64,000 bases of DNA from contig NZ_CP054150.1 in assembly GCF_021310995.1 (NCBI RefSeq), forward strand, positions 3,052,501-3,116,500. Reading direction: 5' to 3'. How positions within the stretch are numbered: the first letter of the stretch is position 1; each line of letters opens with the position of its first letter. The notes beneath the pieces are model-generated. The model had not been told where the DNA came from, ran no database searches, and saw only the letters and a list, made by a program, of their open reading frames with translations. Positions 56,969 to 64,000 of this stretch are shown here, piece by piece. The stretch is from Agrobacterium vaccinii (GTDB taxonomy: Bacteria > Pseudomonadota > Alphaproteobacteria > Rhizobiales > Rhizobiaceae). The position numbers were made by a program, and so were the translations under genes.

Positions 56969-58788
56969 TCAGCCGCAATCTCCATCGGCGCTTCCGCATC
57001 CAGTTCGATATCGAACCGGGCTCCGCCCTCCGGCAGGTTGGTCACACTCAAGCGCCCGCCGAAATCCTTGACGATGTTGTAGGAGATGGACAGCCCAAGG
57101 CCCAACCCCTTGCCGACGCCCTTGGTGGAAAAGAACGGATCGAAGATCCGCTCCATGATGGCGGGTGGCACGCCGGGGCCGCGGTCACGGATGGAGAGGA
57201 TGACTTTGTCACCCTCGTGCCGAGCCGTCAGGTGGATGCGGCGGTCGCTCAGGCCTTCCACGGCGTCGGCTGCATTGGAAATGATGTTGACCAGAACCTG
57301 CTGAAGCCTAATAGGCCCGGCCTTCACCAGAAGAGGTGAGGGCCCGAAATTGACATCCAACACGGCGTCTGCCGCCTTCAGCCGCGCATTGACGATCTCC
57401 AGCGTATCATTGACCACTGCGTCCAGCGGCACCGGGCCGAGCTTCTCGTTGGGCTTTCGTGCAAAATTGCGAAGATGCTTGCCGATCGCCGCCATCCGAT
57501 CAATCAGGACCGAGATGCGATTGAGGTTGTTGGTCGCTTCCTCGACCCGCCCTCGCTCGATCAGCAGGGCAGCACTTTCGGCATAGGTCTTGGCCGCAGC
57601 CAGCGGCTGGTTGAATTCGTGAGAAAGAGCCGCCGACATTTGCCCAAGCGCGGCCAGCTTTCCAGCCTGGATCAAATCCTTTTGGGTCTTGCGCAGGCGT
57701 TTTTCCGTCTGCCGCCGTTCGGCTATCTCGTGCTTGATATCCTGATTGACCCGGGCGAGGTCCGCGGTGCGCTCTTCGACGCGTCGTTCCAGTTCGGCCT
57801 GGGCTTCTGCCTGATGGATCAGTCGGTCACGCAAGCGCTTGCGTCGTTGCAACATGGCAGCAACCAGCGCACCGGCAAGGCACAGGCAGAGCGCAATCGC
57901 AATCATGGTGGTCTTGGCCTGCGTCCGCACCGATCCCGTGTCCATGAGCACATTAACCGTCCAACCGGCATCGGGCATTGGCTGGGATAGTAAGATATAT
58001 TCCCGGTCCTGTTCACCTTCGCGGATCGTCATCAGATCATGCGCGCCGAAGGTGCTGAGCGTCTGCGCAAGCTGGGTCAGGTTGGCATCGGCATAACGCC
58101 TCGAACCCTCAGTCCTTGCAATCCTATCCGGCGTCAACGGCTGTATGGCGGAATAAAGCCATTCCGGTGTGCCCGTCATGAAAATGATTCCCTCAGGATC
58201 GTTCACGAAGATGCGGTTTTCACCATTGCCGAAGGATGCTTCGATGCCTTCGATATCGACCTTGAAGACAATCACACCCTTGATCTGCGCATTGAACAGG
58301 ATGGGCGAGGCAAAGTAATAGCCACGTTTATGCGAGGTGGTGCCAAGCGCGAAGAACTTTGATTGCTGGCCTTTGGCAGCATCCTGAAAATAGGGGCGGT
58401 AGCTGAAATTCTGGCCAACGAAGCTCGCCGGTCCATCATAATTGCTGGCGGCAATCGTCTCGCCATCCAGCGTCATGATGTAGATGTCGGATGATTTAAG
58501 GAGGTCGTTGATCGATTTCAGGTAGATGTTGGCGCGAAGGCGCAGAGCCTGATCGTCAGGATGGGCGACGAGCTCTTCGATATCGTCGTGATCCGCCATC
58601 AGCGCAGGCAGCGGCTCATAGCGGCTGAGATGCCCACCGAGTGCAGACACCGCCAGCCGCAATGTCGTTCCGCCTTGGGCCGCCACCTCGTTGAAATAGC
58701 TTTCGGCGATCAGATCGCTTCCCTTGGTCAGGGCGACGCCACCCAGACCGAGGCAGACAAGCACAATGCCGACCCAGCGATATCTCAC
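56965..58788 (-). CDS. Sensor histidine kinase (DctB-like)
   Basis: A 607-residue membrane kinase. One transmembrane segment near 7-22, a periplasmic sensor domain of about 260 residues (double-PAS/Cache type, with DIYIMTLDGETIAASNYDGP and YRPYFQDAAKG, as in DctB), a second segment near 290-312 (TTMIAIALCLCLAGALVAAM), a coiled coil, then HisKA with H-box ALSHEFNQPLAAAKTYAES and the ATPase domain (NIISNAADAVEG, RDRGPGVP, GKGLGLGLSISY). The HEFNQP form is typical of DctB. It likely senses the acid carried by TctABC. Confidence 0.9.
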   Translation of the reverse strand: MRYRWVGIVLVCLGLGGVALTKGSDLIAESYFNEVAAQGGTTLRLAVSALGGHLSRYEPLPALMADHDDIEELVAHPDDQALRLRANIYLKSINDLLKSSDIYIMTLDGETIAASNYDGPASFVGQNFSYRPYFQDAAKGQQSKFFALGTTSHKRGYYFASPILFNAQIKGVIVFKVDIEGIEASFGNGENRIFVNDPEGIIFMTGTPEWLYSAIQPLTPDRIARTEGSRRYADANLTQLAQTLSTFGAHDLMTIREGEQDREYILLSQPMPDAGWTVNVLMDTGSVRTQAKTTMIAIALCLCLAGALVAAMLQRRKRLRDRLIHQAEAQAELERRVEERTADLARVNQDIKHEIAERRQTEKRLRKTQKDLIQAGKLAALGQMSAALSHEFNQPLAAAKTYAESAALLIERGRVEEATNNLNRISVLIDRMAAIGKHLRNFARKPNEKLGPVPLDAVVNDTLEIVNARLKAADAVLDVNFGPSPLLVKAGPIRLQQVLVNIISNAADAVEGLSDRRIHLTARHEGDKVILSIRDRGPGVPPAIMERIFDPFFSTKGVGKGLGLGLSISYNIVKDFGGRLSVTNLPEGGARFDIELDAEAPMEIAAE

Positions 58789-58843
58789 GGCTCTAACCCC
58801 TCCCCATGACAGATCTCTTTAAAAGTCTGCCCTCCGACCCTCC

Positions 58844-58953
58844 GTCATCCCGGACTTGATCCGGGATCCAGTTCGATCAAGTCTTTGATCGAAGAAGACT
58901 CTTTCGCACCGCAGACGCGGCGCTGCTGGATTCCGGCTCAGGGCCGGAATGAC
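58844..58953 (+). repeat. Palindromic intergenic repeat, long copy
   Basis: A 110-base element bounded by GTCATCCCGG and CCGGAATGAC inverted ends. Inner hairpins are CCCGGA/TCCGGG, GATCAA/TTGATC and ATTCCGGC/GCCGGAAT. Its second half (58896-58953) matches 21079-21137 segment for segment. Such elements are widespread non-coding repeats of Rhizobiales genomes. Confidence 0.75.
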
Positions 58954-59040
58954 GGAAAGCGAAATTTTCGCTCTCCAGCTTAAAGTGTAAGGGGAGGGGC
59001 CACAATTTCCAAGGGGGATCGGCAGGCTTCAGCCAAAAAC

Positions 59041-59066
59041 AAAAAAGCCGACCCAAAGGCCGGCTT
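59041..59066 (-). terminator. Intrinsic terminator of rpmF
   Basis: On the minus strand AAGCCG...CGGCTT closes a short hairpin (with GCC/GGT in the loop side) and is followed by TTTTGTTTTTG. It lies 28 bases past the rpmF stop. Confidence 0.8.
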
Positions 59067-59094
59067 ATTCGTCAATCAAAGAATGCGCTAAAAA

Positions 59095-59280
59095 TTATGC
59101 GCTTTCTTTCGGTGTCAGAACCTGACGGCCACGGTACATGCCTGTCTTCAGGTCGATGTGGTGTGGGCGGCGAAGTTCGCCGGAGTTCTTGTCTTCAACG
59201 TAGGTTGCGGACTTCAGGCCATCGGCCGAACGACGCATGCCGCGCTTGGACGGGCTTGTTTTTCTCTTTGGTACTGCCAT
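59095..59280 (-). CDS. rpmF: 50S ribosomal protein L32
   Basis: A 61-residue ribosomal protein. [20 protein letters not shown] is the family's N terminus, and the segment [15 protein letters not shown] is the alphaproteobacterial ending. It lacks the zinc-cysteine pairs of the other L32 form. In many rhizobia it follows mtgA; here no such gene is next to it. GGAG lies 9 bases before the ATG. Confidence 0.96.
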   Translation of the reverse strand: MAVPKRKTSPSKRGMRRSADGLKSATYVEDKNSGELRRPHHIDLKTGMYRGRQVLTPKESA

Positions 59281-59473
59281 TTGTGTAACTCCACTTGAGC
59301 GGCGAAACACGGGAACCAGCCAGGACCAAGGCCGAATGTCACATGTTTCTTTATTGGAAATTTGGCGCGCTTATACATGCCTCCCAGGGCTTTGACCAGC
59401 CCCGGCGTCGATTTTTTCAAGAATGTCCGAATCACGGAAAAGGGTTTCGCGCGAAAGCTTTTGACATTGACTA

Positions 59474-60196
59474 TCAAACAGGGTCGAAAACGATCAATTC
59501 CTCAAAGTGATTCATATCGCTGAATTCACAGAATGCTGGCGGGCGCATTTCCAGAACCGGAACGGTGGATCGCAAGTCTTCAAGGCATTCATCCAGCATC
59601 TTTTGCCAGCGGGGCAAGGCCTCTGGCTCGAACCAGCGCATGATATAGGCAAAGGTGATGTGAAATTCGTAGGTATCATGGTCCGGATGGCGATAGCCGA
59701 ACGCTTCGGCAAATGCGTCGCGCCATTCGGCAACGATCCGGTCATCCTCAGCCGTTGCACCTTTCAATGTAAGGCCAAGCGGTGATAGCCGGATAGCCTG
59801 CATCTTGAAGGCTGGAAGCTGTGGAAACCTCTGGAGTTTTTCCAGATAGAAATCCGTCATCTGTTCAATGGATGAATCGCTGGGCATTTCCTTCGGCCAA
59901 AAGGGCCAGGTGCGGCGATACTCAATAATGCCTTGGAAGACCGTCATATGCAGGCTGGAGATGGGTGTGAAGGCCAGATGGCTGTCGGCCTCCGGCGTGT
60001 CGAAAAGCCGCTGGCGGGCTCTGATGATCGCCTGTTGCGTGCGCGATCCGTCTGCCAGATGGCAGACGACGGTGTTTCCCGGTTCAGGCAGAAACACGCC
60101 GCTCAGATCAAAGCGAGTTCCGAGGTGACGCGGCAGTGCCTCATTGCTGGTGGCGGAGAAGCGGGCGAGTCTGGGTGAAACGAACGGCACATGCAT
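59474..60196 (-). CDS. DUF1868 / 2H phosphoesterase-like protein
   Basis: A 240-residue protein with two histidine motifs typical of the 2H phosphoesterase superfamily: LHMTVF near residue 83 and FHITFAY near residue 185, each in the form HxT. The LSGVFLPEPGNTVVCHLADGS stretch near the start (key: PEPGNTVV) is characteristic of DUF1868. The 2H fold cleaves cyclic phosphodiesters of RNA or nucleotides, but no substrate is known for this branch. Surrounding genes (rpmF, polA) give no pathway hint. Confidence 0.82.
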   Translation of the reverse strand: MHVPFVSPRLARFSATSNEALPRHLGTRFDLSGVFLPEPGNTVVCHLADGSRTQQAIIRARQRLFDTPEADSHLAFTPISSLHMTVFQGIIEYRRTWPFWPKEMPSDSSIEQMTDFYLEKLQRFPQLPAFKMQAIRLSPLGLTLKGATAEDDRIVAEWRDAFAEAFGYRHPDHDTYEFHITFAYIMRWFEPEALPRWQKMLDECLEDLRSTVPVLEMRPPAFCEFSDMNHFEELIVFDPV

Positions 60197-60266
60197 GGTG
60201 CGAAGGCTCCCTTAAGCAAGGTAGCCTCCTACTCCTGGCACACGACACTTCAATGACACGACAGCG

Positions 60267-63260
60267 TCAATGTGCTTCATCCCAGTTAGCGGCTGCACGG
60301 GCATCGACCTTGAGCGGCACCTTCATGTCGATGGCGGGCATGGCTGCATTTTCCATGATCGAAACGACGACCGGCAGGGTTTTGTCGATCTCGGCTTCTT
60401 CCACCTCGAAGATCAGTTCGTCGTGAACCTGCAACAGCATACGGGCCGATAGTTTGGCCTGGTCGAGTGCCGGTTCGATGCGGATCATGGCGCGGCGGAT
60501 GATATCGGCTGCTGAACCCTGGATCGGGGCGTTGATCGCGGCGCGTTCGTTGAAAGCCCGGACTGAGGGGTTGGACGATTTGATTTCAGGGTAATTGATC
60601 CGGCGCCCGAAGATGGTTTCGACGTAACCCTTTTCGCGCGCAAATGTCTTGGTGTTTTCCATGTAGTCGCGAATGCCGGGGAAGCGTTCGAAATACTTCT
60701 TGATGTATTCCCCTGCCTCGGATCGCCCGATGCTCAGCTGGTTGGCAAGGCCGAAGGAGGAAATGCCGTAGATGATACCGAAGTTGATCGCCTTGGCCCG
60801 GCGACGGACTTCCGACGGCATGCCTTCAACCGGCACGCCGAACATTTCAGACGCCGTCATGGCGTGAATGTCGATGCCGTTCTCGAATGCATTTCTCAAC
60901 TGCGGAATGTCAGCGACATGGGCCAGCACACGCAGTTCGATCTGGCTGTAGTCTGCCGACAGAAGCTTGTTGCCCGGCGTTGAAATGAACGCCGTACGGA
61001 TCTTGCGGCCTTCCGCTGTGCGGACCGGAATATTCTGCAAATTCGGTTCAGACGAAGACAGACGTCCCGTCGTCGTGGACGCCAGCGAATAGGAGGTGTG
61101 AACCCGCCTGGTCTCCGGGTGAATGTAACCGGGCAGCGCGTCGGTATAGGTGGATTTCAGCTTGGTCAGCTGACGCCAGTCCACGATCTTGCGAGGGAGT
61201 TCTGCGCCTTCTGCGGCCAGATCTTCCAGAACCTGTGCAGAGGTGGACCACTGGCCAGTCTTGGTTTTCGACCCTCCCGGTAGCCCCATCCTGCCGAACA
61301 GGATATCGCCCAGTTGCTTGGGTGAACCGATATTGAATTTCTCGCCAGCGAGTTCGTAGATGTCCTCTTCAAAGGCGGCGGCTTTTTGCGCCAGTTCACC
61401 CGACAGACGCGACAGGATTTGACGGTCGACGGTGATGCCGCGCTCTTCCATACGGGCCAGCACCGGCAATAGCGGGCGCTCCAGCCGCTCATAGACGGAT
61501 GTCAACCGGTCAGCTACGAGGCGAGGCTTCAAGACCATCCACAGGCGCAGTGTCACGTCGGCATCTTCGGCTGCGTAGGCTGTGGCTTTGTCGATATCGA
61601 CAAAATCGAATGTCACGCCGGATTTGCCGGAACCCGCAACGTCCTTGTAGGCAATCGGCGTATGGCCGAGCCAGCGCTCGGACAGCGCGTCCATGCCATG
61701 CAGGCCCTTGCCGGCCTCAAGCACGTAAGACAGCAGCATGGTGTCATCGAAGCTTTCGATAACGATCCCGTGGCGCTTCATCAGCAGGTAATCATACTTC
61801 AGGTTTTGCGCGACCTTGAGAATGGCAGGGTCTTCGAGAAGCGTCTTCAGCCGGCCCAACGCGTCTGCCGACGGTATCTGGTCGGGTGCGAGTTTTATTC
61901 CGTCACTGAACAGATCGCCGCCCGAGCCTGTCTTGTGGGCAATCGGGACATAGGCGGCAATGATATCGGTGCCGCTGGCGTCCTTGCCATTATCGGCAAG
62001 CGCCAGGGAAAAGCCAACCAGTTCCGCCTGCATCGGATCGAGCGATGTCGTTTCCGTATCGAAAGCGACGACACCGGTTTCACGGGCCATGGCCAGCCAG
62101 CGGTCCAGTTCTTCGATGGTGCGGATTGTCTGATACGAGGTGATATCGATTTTCGCTGCGGAGAAGACAGCTTCTCGCGAAGACGACAGGTCGGCAGGTG
62201 TCTCGCCTTCAACCTTGGACGCAATTGCCGATGCTTCGGCGATGGAAGTCTCATCGAGCGGGATCGCAGCATCGCCCGTCCCAGTGGCAGCAACACCTTC
62301 CAAATCCGGCCCGTGGGCCTGCGCACCGCGCTCTACGGGGACATTGGCTGCCTCGATGACGGCGGCGTCCGCGCCCGTGGTTTCCGCGACGCGGCGGGTT
62401 AGCGTCGTAAACTCCATGGCTTTCAGGAAGGCGATCAGCTTGGGACCATCCTGCGGCTCCAGCGTCAGCGCATCCAGCGGAAGTTCCAGAGGAACGTCCG
62501 TGCGCAACGCCACGAGCTGGCGCGACAGGCGCGCAAGTTCGGCATTTGCGATGATGTTTTCACGACGCTTCTGCTGCTTGATCTCGTCAGCGCGCAGAAG
62601 CAAGGTGTCGAGATCGCCGTATTCTTCGAGGAGCTGCGCGGCAGTCTTTGGCCCGATGCCGGGAATGCCGGGAACGTTATCGGTGGAATCGCCCGTCATG
62701 GCTTGCAGGTCGATCATCTTTTCTGGCGCAACGCCCCATTTTTCGATGACGTCCGGCACGCCGATCTGCTTGTCCTTCATCGCGTCGTACATATGCACAT
62801 TGGGCGTGACGAGCTGCATCAAGTCCTTGTCGGACGAGATGATCGTTACGTCGGCGCCGATTGCTTCGGCCTGCCGGGCATAGGTCGCGATGATGTCGTC
62901 GGCCTCGAAACCCTCGGTCTCGATGCAGGGCAGGTTGAAGGCGCGGGTCGCATGGCGGATCAGGCCGAATTGCGGAATGAGATCTTCCGGCGGGGCAGAG
63001 CGGTTGGCCTTGTAGAGATCGTAAAGCTCGTTGCGGAATGTTTTCGAGGAATAATCGAAAATCACCGCAAAATGCGTGGGCGTCACGCCGACATCGGTAT
63101 TGCGCGCATCCTTCAGAAGCTTCCACAACATGTTGCAGAAACCGGAGACGGCGTTGACGGGCAATCCATCCGATTTGCGGTTGAGCGCGGGGATGGCATG
63201 GAACGCTCGGAAGATGAAGCCGGAGCCGTCTACGAGGAAGAGATGATCGCCTGTTTTCAT
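60267..63260 (-). CDS. polA: DNA polymerase I
   Basis: Fills gaps and removes primers during replication and repair. The 997-residue protein has a 5'-3' exonuclease domain (1-290; LFLVDGSGFIFRAFHA start, GDSTDNVPGIPGIGPKTA H3TH), a linker of about 100 low-complexity residues, a 3'-5' exonuclease domain (about 395-600; AFDTETTSLDP, NLKYDYLL, YAAEDADVTL, so all metal residues are kept) and the polymerase domain (SADYSQIELRVLA, RRAKAINFGIIYGIS, LLQVHDELIFEV). The start is taken at MKTGDHLF; three residues earlier there is another ATG. Confidence 0.96.
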   Translation of the reverse strand: MKTGDHLFLVDGSGFIFRAFHAIPALNRKSDGLPVNAVSGFCNMLWKLLKDARNTDVGVTPTHFAVIFDYSSKTFRNELYDLYKANRSAPPEDLIPQFGLIRHATRAFNLPCIETEGFEADDIIATYARQAEAIGADVTIISSDKDLMQLVTPNVHMYDAMKDKQIGVPDVIEKWGVAPEKMIDLQAMTGDSTDNVPGIPGIGPKTAAQLLEEYGDLDTLLLRADEIKQQKRRENIIANAELARLSRQLVALRTDVPLELPLDALTLEPQDGPKLIAFLKAMEFTTLTRRVAETTGADAAVIEAANVPVERGAQAHGPDLEGVAATGTGDAAIPLDETSIAEASAIASKVEGETPADLSSSREAVFSAAKIDITSYQTIRTIEELDRWLAMARETGVVAFDTETTSLDPMQAELVGFSLALADNGKDASGTDIIAAYVPIAHKTGSGGDLFSDGIKLAPDQIPSADALGRLKTLLEDPAILKVAQNLKYDYLLMKRHGIVIESFDDTMLLSYVLEAGKGLHGMDALSERWLGHTPIAYKDVAGSGKSGVTFDFVDIDKATAYAAEDADVTLRLWMVLKPRLVADRLTSVYERLERPLLPVLARMEERGITVDRQILSRLSGELAQKAAAFEEDIYELAGEKFNIGSPKQLGDILFGRMGLPGGSKTKTGQWSTSAQVLEDLAAEGAELPRKIVDWRQLTKLKSTYTDALPGYIHPETRRVHTSYSLASTTTGRLSSSEPNLQNIPVRTAEGRKIRTAFISTPGNKLLSADYSQIELRVLAHVADIPQLRNAFENGIDIHAMTASEMFGVPVEGMPSEVRRRAKAINFGIIYGISSFGLANQLSIGRSEAGEYIKKYFERFPGIRDYMENTKTFAREKGYVETIFGRRINYPEIKSSNPSVRAFNERAAINAPIQGSAADIIRRAMIRIEPALDQAKLSARMLLQVHDELIFEVEEAEIDKTLPVVVSIMENAAMPAIDMKVPLKVDARAAANWDEAH

Positions 63261-63398
63261 GGGAAGCATGGATAGCGCGGGCCATGATTGACGTCCAGAT
63301 AAAGTTCGCCCGAGCCACAGGCAACCCACTGTTTCGAGACGGCGGAACGGCGGCTCTCATTCTCACCAGAACGTTACAAATTTGTAATCCGGGCTTCC

Positions 63399-63428
63399 CT
63401 TGAAAAGCCGCATTTGGAGCCTCATTTC
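63399..63428 (+). promoter_or_regulatory. Probable promoter of the small RNA
   Basis: CTTGAA (63399-63404) and CATTTC (63423-63428) are 18 bases apart; the -35 fits the alphaproteobacterial CTTGAC pattern, the -10 is weak. Transcription would begin near 63432. Confidence 0.4.
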
Positions 63429-63429
63429 T

Positions 63430-63577
63430 TGGAGGACGGCGACTGATCACGCCGTAGTCTGATTGCAGGCATGTCCCCCGCCGCGTCAGACCGGACAAAG
63501 GCCTATCCCCCCTCTCCGGGCCTTTGTCCTTCAATGTAAACGCCATGGCCGTCCCCTCCCGGCCATGGCGTTTTTTT
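63430..63577 (+). ncRNA. Small regulatory RNA with three hairpins (alpha-r7/SmrC7-like locus)
   Basis: A plus-strand transcript of about 148 bases fits three stem-loops: GAC-GGCG/CGCC-GTC (63435-63459), GGACAAAGGCC/GGCCTTTGTCC (63493-63529) with a CU-rich 15-base loop, and a perfect terminator AACGCCATGGCC/GGCCATGGCGTT (63539-63572) with loop GTCCCCTCCC and a T-run to 63577. The location between polA and a MarR gene, the length and the three-hairpin layout recall the alpha-r7 family of rhizobia (from memory; not verified). The CCTCCC loop is an anti-Shine-Dalgarno sequence. Confidence 0.75.
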
Positions 63578-63684
63578 ATGGTCGATCATCGCAATCGGCT
63601 TGAAGCACATGCTCCACGAAAGCCTGCATATCTAGATAGCATGATATGCAATGCGGCACCGTGCTGCGCCTTCAGGATCGAGAC

Positions 63685-64000
63685 ATGCGTTTTTCACGAA
63701 ACGACTCAGCGACATATCTTGCTGCGCAACTGGCAAAGACCTTTTCGAAGGCACTGAACAAGCGCGCCGCTGCCCTTGGCTTTTCCCCGGGTCAGTTCCC
63801 CGTCTTGCTGGAATTGTGGAATGAAGACGGCTTGACGCAGCGCCAGTTGCTCGACCGCGTGGAAGTGGAGCAGGCCACGCTTGCCAATACACTCGCACGC
63901 ATGGAGCGCGATGGCCTCATCGAGCGCAAGCAGCACCCGCGAGACCGACGCGCGCAGATCATCGAATTGACGGAGCGGGGCAGGGAACTAGAGCAGCAAG
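63685..64000 (+). CDS. MarR-family transcriptional regulator (3' end outside window)
   Basis: The first 105 residues of a winged-helix regulator. LTQRQLLDRVEVEQATLANTLARMERDGLIERKQ is the helix-turn-helix and wing start (key: EQATLANTLARMERDGLI), then HPRDRRAQIIELTERG, the conserved DxR wing of MarR proteins. The ligand is unknown. The coding sequence runs off the end of the window. It stands behind the small RNA locus, whose terminator ends about 108 bases before the ATG, so the regulator needs its own promoter. Confidence 0.88.
   Translation, partial: MRFSRNDSATYLAAQLAKTFSKALNKRAAALGFSPGQFPVLLELWNEDGLTQRQLLDRVEVEQATLANTLARMERDGLIERKQHPRDRRAQIIELTERGRELEQQ

Larger units (their letters stand above)
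58789..59094. other. Gene-free gap with palindromic repeat and rpmF terminator
   Basis: Between the kinase gene's start and the rpmF stop there is no coding gene. The stretch holds the long repeat copy (58844-58953) and the rpmF terminator (59041-59066); nothing else is recognised. Confidence 0.7.
63261..63684. other. polA-MarR intergenic region containing an sRNA locus
   Basis: The 424 bases between polA and the MarR gene hold no coding gene. The plus strand carries the likely small RNA described separately (63430-63577). The remaining sequence (63261-63400) contains the polA upstream region and an AT-rich spot ACAAATTTGTAA near 63376. Confidence 0.7.

Overview
This window is core chromosome of an alphaproteobacterium of the Rhizobiaceae, most like Agrobacterium/Rhizobium. 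The evidence is the 5S-tRNA-fMet end of a ribosomal operon, an frcBCAK fructose-uptake locus with a divergent ROK regulator, the order rimP-nusA-ylxR-infB-rbfA-truB-rpsO-pnp, dnaK-dnaJ behind an RpoH-type promoter, and polA beside a MarR gene with a small-RNA-like locus between them. Species assignment is inference. I see no insertion sequence, prophage, CRISPR array or defence island, and no coding gene that looks clearly broken.

Layout. 1-1.6 kb: 3' end of a 23S gene, 5S, tRNA-fMet. 1.7-5.4 kb (minus): glucose-6-phosphate dehydrogenase, a histidine phosphatase, a YjbR-like protein and coaBC. 5.4-6.1 kb: a non-coding stretch with inverted repeats. 6.1-14.1 kb (minus): a nucleoside uptake and salvage operon (BMP-type binding protein, ATPase, two permeases, cdd, punA, deoC, deoA). 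14.4-15.8 kb: msrA, a small membrane protein, tRNA-Ser. 15.9-21.0 kb: frcR diverging from frcBCAK. 21.2-28.6 kb: recF, a ThiF/MoeB-type enzyme, a GNAT acetyltransferase, a glyoxylate-reductase-like enzyme, an SH3 protein, a PfkB/adenosine kinase, an AEC permease and an RsmC-like methyltransferase. 28.7-38.9 kb (minus): the transcription/translation supercluster from rimP to pnp. 39.1-43.0 kb (plus): an MFS exporter and a hybrid PAS histidine kinase. 43.0-47.3 kb (minus): alkaline phosphatase under a clear PHO box, followed by a three-gene ABC system with a histidine-rich loop. 47.6-50.8 kb (plus): dnaK-dnaJ. 50.8-52.3 kb: LysE exporter, DUF924, SlyX. 52.4-58.8 kb (minus): a tripartite tricarboxylate transporter (tctCBA) with its own two-component system. 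58.8-64 kb: a palindromic repeat, rpmF, a 2H phosphoesterase-like protein, polA, an sRNA locus and the start of a MarR gene.

How the parts work together. Several modules pair uptake with use: nucleosides are imported, deaminated, phosphorolysed and their deoxyribose phosphate cleaved; fructose is imported through FrcBCA; tricarboxylate-type acids are taken up through TctABC under a DctB/DctD-like pair. Phosphate limitation should switch on phoA, and the ABC system behind it may handle the zinc that enzyme needs (inference).

The most interesting material is in regulatory DNA. There is an intrinsic terminator inside the rimP leader, and another between a possible promoter and the AEC permease. 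There is an sRNA locus with CU-rich hairpin loops complementary to the GGGAGG ribosome sites of transporter genes in this same window. There is also an NtrC-type activator whose GAFTGA loop reads GAFPGA, and its presumed target promoter shows no -24/-12 sequence. I did not find a convincing wholly new protein system.
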